From CALABS01 sp050260775 (lineage in GTDB: Bacteria; Pseudomonadota; Alphaproteobacteria; Rhodospirillales; Magnetospirillaceae), in NCBI GenBank assembly GCA_050260775.1, contig JBLNCP010000006.1, forward strand, positions 1 through 64,000: a DNA stretch of 64,000 nucleotides, in the 5' to 3' direction. The position numbers and the translations under genes are program-made. Shown here one piece after another: positions 28,150 through 40,632 of the stretch (position 1 is the stretch's first letter; every line of letters begins with the position of its first letter). The notes under the pieces are model-generated. The model had not been told where the DNA came from and made no database searches. It saw nothing but the letters and a program-made list of their open reading frames with translations.

Positions 28150-29556
28150 ATGATGCGCCCCATCCGTCTTGCCGTTTCCGCCTTCGCCCTCCTCGTTGCC
28201 GTGGCGCCGTTCCCGGCCGATGCCCAGCAGGTGCCGGCCTCGCGCGAGCAGGTGAGCATGAGCTTCTCGCCGGTGGTCAAGCAGGCGGCGCCGGCGGTGG
28301 TCAACATCTACACCAAGCGGGTGGTGCACGCCGCCTCGCCGCTGATGGCCGACCCGCTGCTGGGGCGCTTCTTCGGCGACCTGCTGCCGCACGGCCTGAC
28401 CCAGGACCGGGTGCAGCGCTCGCTGGGCTCGGGCGTCATCGTCTCGGCCGACGGCACGGTGGTGACCAACAACCACGTCATCAAGGACGCCGACGAGGTG
28501 ACGGTGGTGCTCAACGACCGCCGCGAGTTCGAGGCCAAGGTGCTGGGCAGCGACGAGCGCACCGACCTCGCCGTCCTCAAGGTCGACACCAAGGGCGAGG
28601 GGTTGCCGGTCCTGCCCTTCGGTGATTCCGACGCGCTGGAGGTCGGCGACCTCGTGCTCGCCATCGGCAACCCGTTCGGCGTCGGCCAGACCGTCACCAG
28701 CGGCATCGTCTCGGCGCTGGCCCGCACCAATGTCGGCATCGCCAACACCCGCTCGTTCATTCAGACCGACGCCGCCATCAATCCCGGCAATTCCGGCGGC
28801 GCCCTGGTCGACATGAAGGGCCGCCTGATCGGCATCAACAGCGCCATCTATTCCAAGGACGGCGGCTCCAACGGCATCGGTTTCGCCATCCCGACCGCGC
28901 TGGTCAAGGCGGTGCTGACCGGCATCACCAAGGGCGGCAAGGTGGTGCGCCCCTGGCTCGGCGCCCACGGCACCATCATCACCGCCGACCTCGCGGCCGC
29001 GCTCAAGCTGGCGCGCCCGGTCGGCGTGCTGGTGGACGGGGTGTCGCGCGAAGGCCCGGCCGCCAAGGGCGGCCTGAAGCCCGGCGACGTGGTGGTGGCG
29101 GTCAACGGCCGCGAGATCGACGACCCCGAGGGGCTGCGTTTCCGCCTCACCACCTTGGGCGTCGGCACCGATGCCCGCTTCACCGTGCTGCGCGACGGCG
29201 CCGAGCGCGAGGTGGTGGTCCGCCTGGTTCCGCCGCCCGAGATGCCCGCCCGCGACATCACCGAGATCGGCGGCGCCAATCCGTTCGCCGGCGCCACCAT
29301 CGCCAACCTCAGTCCGGCGCTGGCGGAAGAGGTGGGGATGGAGACCGACGCGACCGGGGTCCTGGTGCTGCGCATCGGCCGCGGCTCGATTGCGCATCGC
29401 CTCGGGGTGCAGCCCGGCGATATCATCCTAGCGGTGAACGACCGCGCCGTCGCCAGCGTCGCCGACGCCAAGAAGCTGCTGGCGGCCGACGCGCGGCGCT
29501 GGGTGATCACCATCCGCCGCGGCGGCGAGACCATGAGCCTGATGGTGGGTGGGTGA
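28150..29556 (+). CDS. Deg/HtrA-type periplasmic serine protease
   Basis: A 468-residue Do-like protease and chaperone of the periplasm. A signal peptide (about residues 1-26, to ADAQQ) precedes a trypsin-like domain with the catalytic triad H in VTNNHVIKD, D in RTDLAVLK and S in NPGNSGGALVD, then IGFAIPT. Two PDZ domains follow (about residues 280-370 and 390-468). This is the DegQ/DegP/MucD layout. Two neighbouring ATGs (28150 and 28153) are both possible and no strong ribosome site is seen. It lies 113 bases before rarA with a repeat between. Confidence 0.94.
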   Translation: MMRPIRLAVSAFALLVAVAPFPADAQQVPASREQVSMSFSPVVKQAAPAVVNIYTKRVVHAASPLMADPLLGRFFGDLLPHGLTQDRVQRSLGSGVIVSADGTVVTNNHVIKDADEVTVVLNDRREFEAKVLGSDERTDLAVLKVDTKGEGLPVLPFGDSDALEVGDLVLAIGNPFGVGQTVTSGIVSALARTNVGIANTRSFIQTDAAINPGNSGGALVDMKGRLIGINSAIYSKDGGSNGIGFAIPTALVKAVLTGITKGGKVVRPWLGAHGTIITADLAAALKLARPVGVLVDGVSREGPAAKGGLKPGDVVVAVNGREIDDPEGLRFRLTTLGVGTDARFTVLRDGAEREVVVRLVPPPEMPARDITEIGGANPFAGATIANLSPALAEEVGMETDATGVLVLRIGRGSIAHRLGVQPGDIILAVNDRAVASVADAKKLLAADARRWVITIRRGGETMSLMVGG

Positions 29557-29576
29557 TGATGTGCGCCTCGCCGGCA

Positions 29577-29645
29577 AGATCCTTCGTCGCGTTGCTCCTC
29601 AGGATGACAGTTGAACGTCATCCTGAGCGCCGCGAGGGATCTCGG
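29577..29645. repeat. Palindromic intergenic repeat
   Basis: An imperfect inverted repeat with core GCTCCTCAGGATGAC and GTCATCCTGAGC around AGTTGAAC, flanked by AGATCCTTCG and CGAGGGATCTC. It belongs to the dispersed set also seen near 31403, 44961 and 57060. Confidence 0.7.
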
Positions 29646-29668
29646 CGGGCCCGGGGATGGGGAGGTCG

Positions 29669-30979
29669 ATGAGCACGTTGTTCGAGCGGGACGAGGACCG
29701 GCCGCTGGCCGACCGCCTGCGTCCCGCCACTCTCGAGGACGTGGTGGGGCAGGACCACCTGATCGGTGCGGCGGGACCGATCGGGCGGATGCTGGCCGCC
29801 GGGCGCCTCGCCTCCATCATCCTGTGGGGGCCGCCGGGCTGCGGCAAGACCACCATCGCCCGCCTGCTGGCCGAGCGCACCCGCCTGCATTTCGAGCCCC
29901 TGAGCGCGGTGTTCTCCGGCGTCGCCGACCTGCGCAAGGTGTTCGACGCCGCGCGCAAGCGCAAGGAGATCGGCCAGGGCACCCTGCTGTTCGTCGACGA
30001 GATCCACCGCTTCAACCGCGCCCAGCAGGACGGTTTCCTGCCCTATGTGGAGGACGGCACGGTGGTGCTGATCGGCGCCACCACCGAGAACCCCAGTTTT
30101 GAGCTGAACGGCGCCTTGCTGTCGCGCTGCCAGGTGCTGGTGCTGCACCGGCTCGACGACGCGGCGCTCGAAACCCTGATCGCCCGCGCCGAGGCCGCCA
30201 TCGGCCATCCGCTGCCGCTGATGGACGACGCCCGCCTGGCGCTCAAGGCCATGGCCGACGGCGACGGCCGCTACTTCCTCAACCTGATCGAGGCGCTCTC
30301 CATCCTGCCACCCGAGTCCAGGCTGGATTCGGCGGCGCTGGCCCAGGTGGTGCAGAAGCGGGCGCCGGCCTACGACAAGGACCGCGAGGGCCACTACAAC
30401 CTGATCTCGGCGCTGCACAAGAGCCTGCGCGGCTCCGACACCGACGCGGCCCTCTACTGGATGTCGCGCATGCTCGACGGCGGCGAGGACCCCCTGTTCA
30501 TCGCCCGCCGCCTCACCCGGTTCGCGGTCGAGGACATCGGCCTGGCCGATCCCAACGCGGTGGTGCAGGCGCTGGCCGCCTGGGACGTCTACGAGCGCCT
30601 GGGCAGCCCGGAGGGGGAGCTCGCCCTGGCGCAGCTGGTGATCTACCTCGGCACCGCCCCCAAGTCGAACGCCGCCTACACGGCGTACAAATCGGCCCTG
30701 CGCGCCGCCAAGGACACCGGCAGCCTGATGCCGCCCATGCACATCCTCAACGCGCCGACCAAGATGATGCGCGAGCTCGGCTACTCCAAGGGCTACCAGT
30801 ACGACCACGACACCGCCGACGGGTTCTCGGGGCAGAACTATTTCCCCGACGGCATGGAGCGGCGACGGTTCTACAAGCCGGTCGAACGCGGGTTCGAGCG
30901 CGAGGTGCGCAAGCGCCTCGAGTACTGGGACAAGCTGCGCGCCCGCAAGCAGGCGGAAGAGGGGGGAGAAACGGAATGA
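29669..30979 (+). CDS. rarA: Replication-associated recombination protein A (AAA+ ATPase)
   Basis: RarA (MgsA) is an AAA+ ATPase acting at stalled replication forks. The 436-residue protein starts STLFERDEDRPLADRLRP and carries Walker A GPPGCGKTT, Walker B LLFVDEIHRFN, sensor ATTENPSFELN and the arginine finger region SRCQVL. The C-terminal tetramer domain with GEDPLFIARRLTRFAVEDIG and PTKMMRELGYSKGY is typical. The ATG at 29669 follows GGGGAGG; an ATG four codons upstream is in frame. It overlaps crcB by ATGA. Confidence 0.96.
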   Translation: MSTLFERDEDRPLADRLRPATLEDVVGQDHLIGAAGPIGRMLAAGRLASIILWGPPGCGKTTIARLLAERTRLHFEPLSAVFSGVADLRKVFDAARKRKEIGQGTLLFVDEIHRFNRAQQDGFLPYVEDGTVVLIGATTENPSFELNGALLSRCQVLVLHRLDDAALETLIARAEAAIGHPLPLMDDARLALKAMADGDGRYFLNLIEALSILPPESRLDSAALAQVVQKRAPAYDKDREGHYNLISALHKSLRGSDTDAALYWMSRMLDGGEDPLFIARRLTRFAVEDIGLADPNAVVQALAAWDVYERLGSPEGELALAQLVIYLGTAPKSNAAYTAYKSALRAAKDTGSLMPPMHILNAPTKMMRELGYSKGYQYDHDTADGFSGQNYFPDGMERRRFYKPVERGFEREVRKRLEYWDKLRARKQAEEGGETE

Positions 30980-31365
30980 ACCCGACCGCAATCGCCTGGG
31001 TCGCCGCCGGCGGCGCCCTGGGCTCGGTGGCGCGCTACCTGTCCATGGTGCTGATCGGCCAGAGCCTCGGCAGCGGCTTTCCGTGGGGCACGCTGTTCGT
31101 CAACATCCTCGGCTCGGCGGTGATGGGCACGCTGGCCGAGCTCGGCGCCCTGGCGTGGCAGCCGAGCGCCGACCTGCGCGTGTTCCTGACGGTGGGCATC
31201 CTGGGGGGCTTCACCACCTTCTCCACCTTCTCGCTCGACGTGGCGCTGCTGGTCGAGAAGCACGATTGGATCGTGGCCGGCGCCTACGTCGCCGCCTCGG
31301 TGATCCTGTCGGTCGGCGCGCTGTTCGGGGCCATGGCGGTGGTGCGGCAGGTGGTGGCGGCCTGA
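30976..31365 (+). CDS. crcB: Fluoride efflux channel CrcB/Fluc
   Basis: A 129-residue membrane protein with four helices and Fluc signatures: AAGGALGSVARYLSM, GTLFVNILGSAVMG, and the GGFTTFSTFSLD motif with the channel phenylalanines and central sodium site. It works as a dual-topology dimer to expel fluoride. The ATG overlaps the rarA stop, so it is translated from the rarA message. No fluoride riboswitch sits before rarA. Confidence 0.94.
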   Translation: MNPTAIAWVAAGGALGSVARYLSMVLIGQSLGSGFPWGTLFVNILGSAVMGTLAELGALAWQPSADLRVFLTVGILGGFTTFSTFSLDVALLVEKHDWIVAGAYVAASVILSVGALFGAMAVVRQVVAA

Positions 31366-31402
31366 GGCCGACGTCGGCCAACTCGCAGGAGCCGGACGTA
31401 CG

Positions 31403-31480
31403 AGATCCCTCGCTATGCTCGGGATGACAGTACCGAGATGGATGTCATCCCGACGAGCGGGCGCGAGGAGGGACCTCGTC
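31403..31480. repeat. Palindromic intergenic repeat
   Basis: Arms around CGGGATGACAGT and GATGTCATCCCG, flanked by CGAGATCCCTCGC and GGAGGGACCTCG. It is the same repeat family as at 29577-29645 and lies between convergent crcB and pccA. Confidence 0.65.
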
Positions 31481-31516
31481 TGGCGCCGTCTCGATGCCGG
31501 GCGAGGGTACAATTGA

Positions 31517-31546
31517 AAAGGCCCCTTCCGCGCGGAAGGGGCCTTT
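31517..31546. terminator. Bidirectional intrinsic terminator (crcB / pccA)
   Basis: AAAGGCCCCTTCCG (31517-31530) and its complement CGGAAGGGGCCTTT (31533-31546) form a perfect 14-bp stem with a 2-base loop. A/T runs on both sides let it end both convergent transcripts. Confidence 0.9.
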
Positions 31547-31572
31547 CCCTTTGTCCTCGAACTTCGCGTCGG

Positions 31573-33564
<1,992 letters not shown>

Positions 33565-33581
33565 TGTCGCGTCCCCCCCGG

Positions 33582-35114
<1,533 letters not shown>

Positions 35115-35427
35115 CGATTCCCCCTGGGACACGCCGTCGTCGCGGCGGTGTGTGGAGCGTCGGACGGGTGGTAACCCCACCCTTCTGGTCAGGGGGGTTC
35201 AGATACCACTACTCGACAGGCGGTTCCAACGGAAAAAAGGCCAGTCCTTCTCACGTTCTATTGCAATTTGTTGCCAACGGAAGGCGCAGATTTCTGCGGC
35301 TTTTCGGGTGTTTCGGCGCAGCCGCCCCTGCCGCAATATTGTTACCGCGTCCGGTCGCGCCAATCTCGCGTTGTGCGTCTCCGCGCTTGCAGGTAAACCG
35401 TATCGTCTTCAAGGGATCGGGGGCTGC
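35115..35427. promoter_or_regulatory. Divergent intergenic region upstream of pccB
   Basis: A 313-base region between pccB (leftward) and the small HTH-like gene (rightward). It has lower GC around 35240-35345 with a TTGCAA at 35261-35266 and CAATATTG at 35334-35341. PccR/ScfR-type regulators of propionate genes in Rhodobacter bind TTTGCAAA-like sites, so TTGCAA is a weak candidate. No open frame here looks coding. Confidence 0.35.
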
Positions 35428-35670
35428 ATGCAACGAGGAACGGTCAGCGACGTGGTGCTCACCGTGCTGCTCCAGGCGATCGAGCGGGAAGGGGCGTTCA
35501 GCCTACCGACGCAGGACGTCGCGCAACGGGCCAACCTGCCGTTGCAGGTGGTCGGCCAGGCCCTTCCCGTCCTGGTCCAGCGCGGCCACCTCGATCCCCA
35601 GTGCCCCGATGGCAGCATGCGGTTGAGCGAGGCGGGCGTCCGAGCGGCCCGTGCGCTGAGGGAGCGGTAA
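35428..35670 (+). CDS. Small putative winged helix-turn-helix protein
   Basis: An 80-residue protein, MQRGTVSDVVLTVLLQAIER at the start. The helical first half, the TQDVAQRANLPLQVVGQALP helix-turn-helix-like segment and the following RGHLDPQCPDGSMRLSEAG wing-like end suggest a DNA-binding winged helix. It stops 18 bases before the DUF4118-type kinase and is probably co-transcribed with it. The fold is by eye only. An in-frame extension to 35152 reaches into the intergenic region and is rejected. Confidence 0.6.
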   Translation: MQRGTVSDVVLTVLLQAIEREGAFSLPTQDVAQRANLPLQVVGQALPVLVQRGHLDPQCPDGSMRLSEAGVRAARALRER

Positions 35671-35688
35671 GCATGGCGGCCCGGGCCG

Positions 35689-36846
35689 ATGGTTAGGCGG
35701 ATCCACTCCCGTCTCGGCACGGCCCTTGGCGCCCTATCGGTGCTCCGCCGCGGTCCGTTGCGGTATGTGCTGGCCATCGTCCTGACCGGGCTGGCCCTGG
35801 CGGTGCGCCTGGCGATCGCGCCGCAGCAGGTGGGCCTGCCCTTCGTCACCTTCTTTCCGGCGGTGGCCCTCGCGGCGATCATGGGGGGAATGGGGGCCGG
35901 CCTGCTGTCGACCGCGATCGGGGTGGTGCTGGCCACCTACTTCTTCATTCCCCCCTTCAACGAATGGGTGCTGAGCCGCGAGGCGCTGTCGGCGGGGGCG
36001 ATCTTCTGTGCCGACGGGCTGCTCATCTCGTTCTCGATCGAGTCCCTTCACCGCTATTACCGCGGCTATGTGACCGTCATCGACGAGCTGCGCGCCGCCC
36101 AGGCGGCGGAAACGGCGGCCCGTCAGGAGGCCGAGCGGGCCAGCCAGGCAAAATCACGCTTCCTGGCGGCGGCCAGCCACGATCTGCGCCAGCCTTATCA
36201 AGCGTTGCGGCTGTACCATGCGGTGCTGCAGCAGGCCTGCAAGGATGAATTCCGCTCCTCCGTGCTTGCCCGCATGGAGACGGCGATGGCCTCGGGAGAG
36301 GCACTGCTGCAGTCGCTCCTCGACATCTCGACCCTCGAAGCCGGATTGATCGTCCCCAAGATGGCGGCGGCGAGCATCGCCGAGGTGCTCGCCGGCATCG
36401 ATGCCAAGAACCGGGTCACCGCCGAGGAGAAGGGCTTGCGCTTCCGGGTGAGGGCGCGCTGCGGCACCGTGGTGACCGATCCCGTTCTGCTGGCCCGCAT
36501 TCTGGACAACCTGATCGCCAACGCCATCCGCTACACCGCCAAGGGCGGTATCCTGGTCGCCTGCCGCATGCAGGGCGGTCGTGCGGTGTTCCAGGTGTGG
36601 GACACCGGCGTCGGCATCCCGAGCGAGCATCAGCAGGCGGTGTTCGAGGAGTTCTTCCAGGTCGACAATCCCGAGCGCGACCGCAGCAAGGGGGTCGGGC
36701 TCGGCCTCGCCGTCGTGCGCAAGGCCTCGGGTCTGCTGGGGGCCGAGATCGCGCTCCGGTCACGCCTCGGCCGCGGCACGGTGGTCGAGGTCGCCCTCCC
36801 GCACGCGCCGCCACCGGCCGGCGATCAGGGACCGGTCAGCGCGTAA
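35689..36846 (+). CDS. Sensor histidine kinase with KdpD-like membrane domain
   Basis: A 385-residue kinase. An N-terminal DUF4118/KdpD-like module of about four membrane segments (residues 25-125, including FVTFFPAVALAAIMGG and GLLSTAIGVVLATYFFIPP) is followed by a short coiled coil. The phosphoacceptor AAASHDLRQPYQALRLYHAV and ATPase motifs LDNLIANAIRYTAKGG, DTGVGIPSEHQ and GVGLGLAVV come next. The HDLRQP box is shared with the kinase at 20602. No response regulator adjoins, only the small HTH-like gene before it. It overlaps the ATP12 gene tail to tail by 11 bases. Confidence 0.87.
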   Translation: MVRRIHSRLGTALGALSVLRRGPLRYVLAIVLTGLALAVRLAIAPQQVGLPFVTFFPAVALAAIMGGMGAGLLSTAIGVVLATYFFIPPFNEWVLSREALSAGAIFCADGLLISFSIESLHRYYRGYVTVIDELRAAQAAETAARQEAERASQAKSRFLAAASHDLRQPYQALRLYHAVLQQACKDEFRSSVLARMETAMASGEALLQSLLDISTLEAGLIVPKMAAASIAEVLAGIDAKNRVTAEEKGLRFRVRARCGTVVTDPVLLARILDNLIANAIRYTAKGGILVACRMQGGRAVFQVWDTGVGIPSEHQQAVFEEFFQVDNPERDRSKGVGLGLAVVRKASGLLGAEIALRSRLGRGTVVEVALPHAPPPAGDQGPVSA

Positions 36847-37543
36847 GGGTCAGCAGGCGTTCGGCGGCCAGGATGTCGCGCTCGAGCAGGGCGCGGCGCT
36901 GCCTCGCTTCCTCATCCTCGCCCCACTGCTCGATCTGGTAGGTCTCGTCCAATTGCGAGAGGGCGTAAGCCTCGGCGCCGGTCAGCCGGCCTTCGGCCAA
37001 TGCCAGGCCCAGCACCAGCGATCCCGCCGCCGCCGTCGCCGCCTGGATGGCGGTCAACGTCCACAGGTCACGCGAATGGAGATGGGCGCGCAGGGCGGCC
37101 AGCGATTCGGCGGGCTGTTCGATGGCGATCACCCCGACGGTGGGCACCAGCGGCGCGTCGAGGGCCAGCGCCACCCAATCCAGGACCGGCTGCCACGCCT
37201 CGGTCTGCCGCAGGGCGAGATCGGGCGGGAAATCGGCGCGGTAGCACAGCAGGTCGGTGCCCGCGTACTTGATCAGCTGGTCGAGGATGAGGGGACGCTC
37301 TGGCCCGATGCGGTCGTGGGCTGTGCTCGCCAGCTGGGTCATGGGCATGGTGTGGGGCAGGACCTGCTCGCCCTGCGCCTGCCATTCGGCGACGATGGCT
37401 TCGGCCAGCCGGTGGCTGTCCACCTGCAGGTGCTTTCCGGCCGGGGTCTTGACCGGACGGCCGTCCAGTACGATGGAGAAGCCGATCTCGGCCGGGGCGG
37501 TCCCGGCCTGCTTGTAGAAGCGCTTGATGGTTTTCGACAGCAT
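36836..37543 (-). CDS. ATP12 family F1-ATPase assembly chaperone
   Basis: A 235-residue protein of the ATP12 family, in mitochondria a chaperone for the F1 alpha subunit and widespread in alphaproteobacteria. Visible segments are LSKTIKRFYKQA, IVLDGRPVKTPAGK, LAEAIVAEWQAQ, MPMTQLASTAHDRI, YAGTDLLCYRAD and WTLTAIQAAT. The ATG at 37543 gives the family start; upstream in-frame residues are not conserved. The role in bacterial F1 assembly is inferred by homology. It lies 43 bases after the AsmA gene. Confidence 0.92.
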   Translation of the reverse strand: MLSKTIKRFYKQAGTAPAEIGFSIVLDGRPVKTPAGKHLQVDSHRLAEAIVAEWQAQGEQVLPHTMPMTQLASTAHDRIGPERPLILDQLIKYAGTDLLCYRADFPPDLALRQTEAWQPVLDWVALALDAPLVPTVGVIAIEQPAESLAALRAHLHSRDLWTLTAIQAATAAAGSLVLGLALAEGRLTGAEAYALSQLDETYQIEQWGEDEEARQRRALLERDILAAERLLTLTR

Positions 37544-37586
37544 CACGACCCCAGACTGCAGATCAGGGCCCAGAACATAGGCCAAA

Positions 37587-39788
37587 TCAGCGCCCGAGCA
37601 AGCCCTGGAACATGCCGCCCCGGTTGGCGGAGCCGCGCTTGGCCGGACGGCCGAGCGCGGTCTGGCATGGACTGGAATCGGCCGTCGCCTTGTCGAACAA
37701 CATCTCGCCGAGCAGCGACAATCCCCCGGTCGCCATGGCGGCGCCGACCGAGGCGGCGGCACGCGCCGTGCCCAACTCATCGATGCCGATGGCCGGTTGG
37801 GCGAGGGTACCGCGGATGCGGGTAACGCCGGCCAAGGTGCCGCCCAACGACAGGCCGACGCCTTTCCTCGCCCTGGGGGTGATCCCGATGTCGAGCCTCT
37901 CGGTGCGCAGGTCGATGGTCCCGGCGCCGACCACGTCGGTCTTCTCGGTTTCGACGGCGATGCCCTTGCGCGCAATGGCGATGCCGTCCTTGGCAATGAA
38001 CCGCAGCGCGGCGCAGCGCAGGTCGGTCACCTCGTCGGTGCGCGTGGGGTTGAGCGAGCCGGCCATCTGCAGCATCAGGTCGCCGCCCGCCCAGTCGACG
38101 GTCCTGTTGTGGACGCGGCCCGGGCCCACCGACAGTACGGCCTCGCCGGACAGGCCGGACATCAGCGTCCGCACGCTGTCGCCCCGTCCGGTCATGGTGG
38201 CATGCAGGTCGCTTTGGCCGCCCGACATCAAATTGCCGTGGCCGGCCTCCTTGAGCAGGGCGCCGAGGTCGATCCGGCGTCCGCTCACGGACAGCGAGAT
38301 TGCCGCCAGGCGCGCCGACGCGTCGACCGAGAGCTCGGCTTCGATCCCGCCGTTGGCGAGGACCGCGGTCAGGGGGTGGACCTTCAGGCGGTCGTTCTTG
38401 ACGTGGATCTCGGCCGCCACGTCGCGCAGGGTCACGCCGGCCACGGTCAGCCGGCCGAAAGTCAGGGAGAGATCGGCGTCGAGGGCATGCAAGCCGGCCA
38501 GCGGCAAGGGGTCGGCGGCGAACAGCCTGCCGTCGCCGGCAGAGGCCGGCCTGGTCCCCGGCCGCGGCTGCAGGTCGGCGACGGCCAACTGGGTGGCGGC
38601 GAGGCGGCCGGCCACATGCGGGCGCGGTCCCGGCGCCAGGGTGAGCTCGCCGGCGAGATCGGTGCCGCCCAACTGTCCCTTGAGGTCGGCCAGCTTCCAG
38701 ACGCCCTTGGCTTCCGACACCGCCCCCGACAGCCTCATCGGCCCGATCGCGGGGAGGGCCGTGCCGGCGATGCCCGACAGGCCCGCCAGAGACTCGCCCT
38801 CGACGGAAACCAGCAGGTCGATGCCGGATGCGGAGGCAAGGTCGCGCACCGCGCCGCGCACCGAGGCGAGGCCACGGTCGCGGCGGCCGACGGCGGCATC
38901 GATGTCGGAAAGGCCGAGCGTGCCGCCCACGTCCACCAGCCGCGCGGTGCCCTTGTACGGACCCAAGGGCGGAACGGTGACGCCGGCGAGGGCGAGGGTG
39001 TCGGAGAGATCGTCTCCCTGAACGCTGAGCCTGACGTCCCATCCCTTGCCGGCGGGAAGGGCGGCCAGCGTGCCGTCGGCGATGACCATCGCGCCGGTGG
39101 TCGTGGCTTTGATCTGCAGGGGCCAGGGCTTGCCGGCGGCCGCGGTGGCCGGCGCGCCGATGCGGCCCTGCACGTCGAAGGGACGGCGGTCGAAGGTGCC
39201 GCGGAACTGCAGGGCCAGCATGCCGCCGGAGCCGGCCTCGGGTTGCAGCGACAGCCGCTCCAGGCCGACGACGTGCGTCCGCCCCGAGGCCCCGTCGCGA
39301 ATGGTCAGCACGCCGTTCTTGATCCGCACTTCGCGGGCATCGAACCGGGTGGGCGGGGTCCCTGCCGTCGGGGCGGCCGCCGCCGCGTCGCCGGCCGGAC
39401 CGAAGCTCCAATTGGCGCGTCCCTTGGCGTCGGTTTCCACCAGCACGTCGGGGTTGACGAGAACGAGGCGGCGGATCTGGATCTGGCGCGACAGCAGCGG
39501 CAGCAGCGCCACTTCGGCCTCGATGCGTTCGACGACCACCATCTCGGGGCGCGAGCCCCCCGTCATGTTGGCGAAGGACACCCCGGTGGCGACGACCGAC
39601 GGCACCAGCCCGGGCTTGAACTGGAGCGGACCCGCGATGGTCAGGCGCCGGCCCGTCGCCGCCTCGGCCTGGGCGGTGAGGAAGCCCTTGTACGCCTCGA
39701 CGTCGATGGACTTGACGGCCGCAATAAGGGCCACGGTGATCCCCACCGCCGCGGCGAGGATCAGCTTGACCACCGTGCTCAGACGCAT
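37587..39788 (-). CDS. AsmA family protein
   Basis: A 733-residue envelope protein. One N-terminal membrane anchor (about residues 6-24) is followed by a long beta-rich periplasmic part with typical AsmA openings: GRRLTIAGPLQFKPGL, then PLLSRQIQIRRLVLVNPDV and later GLSGEAVLSVGPGRV. AsmA-like proteins are part of the bridge/VPS13-like lipid-transfer and membrane-maintenance group. The ATG overlaps the end of the HAD phosphatase gene by ten bases. The exact role is not shown. Confidence 0.85.
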   Translation of the reverse strand: MRLSTVVKLILAAAVGITVALIAAVKSIDVEAYKGFLTAQAEAATGRRLTIAGPLQFKPGLVPSVVATGVSFANMTGGSRPEMVVVERIEAEVALLPLLSRQIQIRRLVLVNPDVLVETDAKGRANWSFGPAGDAAAAAPTAGTPPTRFDAREVRIKNGVLTIRDGASGRTHVVGLERLSLQPEAGSGGMLALQFRGTFDRRPFDVQGRIGAPATAAAGKPWPLQIKATTTGAMVIADGTLAALPAGKGWDVRLSVQGDDLSDTLALAGVTVPPLGPYKGTARLVDVGGTLGLSDIDAAVGRRDRGLASVRGAVRDLASASGIDLLVSVEGESLAGLSGIAGTALPAIGPMRLSGAVSEAKGVWKLADLKGQLGGTDLAGELTLAPGPRPHVAGRLAATQLAVADLQPRPGTRPASAGDGRLFAADPLPLAGLHALDADLSLTFGRLTVAGVTLRDVAAEIHVKNDRLKVHPLTAVLANGGIEAELSVDASARLAAISLSVSGRRIDLGALLKEAGHGNLMSGGQSDLHATMTGRGDSVRTLMSGLSGEAVLSVGPGRVHNRTVDWAGGDLMLQMAGSLNPTRTDEVTDLRCAALRFIAKDGIAIARKGIAVETEKTDVVGAGTIDLRTERLDIGITPRARKGVGLSLGGTLAGVTRIRGTLAQPAIGIDELGTARAAASVGAAMATGGLSLLGEMLFDKATADSSPCQTALGRPAKRGSANRGGMFQGLLGR

Positions 39789-40465
39789 TGGGGATTTCCC
39801 GTCAGCGCCGCCAGCACGTCCGTCAGGTTGTCGAAACTGTCGATGACCATCTGAGCCCCGGCCTCATTGAGCTCCGCCAGAGAATGGTAGCCCCAGGATA
39901 CCCCGAGGGCGCAGGTCTTGGCGGCATTGGCCATCAGCATGTCATAGGCGGTGTCGCCGATCATCACCACGTTTTCCGGGGATACTCCGAGGTCGGCGGC
40001 CGCGTTGAGCAGCATGGACGGATTGGGCTTGCCGGGATTGTCGTCGGCGGTCTGGATGGTCAGGAAGCGGCCGTGCAGGTGGTGGCGGTCGAGCACCGCC
40101 TGCACGCCGCGCCGCGACTTGCCGGTGGCCAGGCCGAGCAGCCACCCTTCCGCCTCGAGCGCGTCCAGGGCCTCGCGGACGCCGGGGAACAGCGGTTCCT
40201 CGGTGTCGGGCAGCAGTCTCAGCGCCCGGAAGGCGTCTTTGTAGGCCTCCGCCAGCGCCCGGTGGGTCTGGTGCGACGCCCACGGCACCAGGACGGAACA
40301 CGCCTCGACCAGCGACAGGCCGATGATGCGCCGCACGTCCTCGGGCCGCGGCACGCCGCCCAGCTCGAGCCGGCCCCACGCCTCGGTCATGGCGGAGACG
40401 ATATTGTGCTCGGAATCCACCAGGGTTCCGTCGACGTCAAACACGGCGAGGCGATGATGGGACAT
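39779..40465 (-). CDS. HAD family phosphatase, phosphoglycolate phosphatase-like
   Basis: A 228-residue HAD-IA hydrolase with motif I FDVDGTLVDS, a helical cap domain (about residues 18-90), motif II LATGKS, and motif III/IV KPNPSML...VMIGDTAYDM. This resembles Gph (phosphoglycolate phosphatase) and related nucleotidases; the substrate is not certain. The ATG at 40465 gives the SHHRLAVFDVDGT start; a further in-frame ATG at 40510 adds an unlikely leader. Confidence 0.87.
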   Translation of the reverse strand: MSHHRLAVFDVDGTLVDSEHNIVSAMTEAWGRLELGGVPRPEDVRRIIGLSLVEACSVLVPWASHQTHRALAEAYKDAFRALRLLPDTEEPLFPGVREALDALEAEGWLLGLATGKSRRGVQAVLDRHHLHGRFLTIQTADDNPGKPNPSMLLNAAADLGVSPENVVMIGDTAYDMLMANAAKTCALGVSWGYHSLAELNEAGAQMVIDSFDNLTDVLAALTGNPQCV

Positions 40466-40632
40466 GTGCTCGCGGGATGCTTCTGTTCCGTTGCGGCTAG
40501 AGTAGCGCAAGGGGCGCCATCCACCAACCGTCGAAGAATGGTGAAATGTCGCGCCATTTCGTTAGCAAGGGGGGCTTGGACCACCGACTCTCCTGGAGTA
40601 TGGTGGCGCCCCTTACCGAATGGGAGATCGCT

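Noticed and set aside
29560..29668. Fluoride riboswitch for crcB
   Set aside because: crcB overlaps rarA by four bases and the rarA leader is filled by a palindromic repeat; no fluoride-riboswitch motif was seen.
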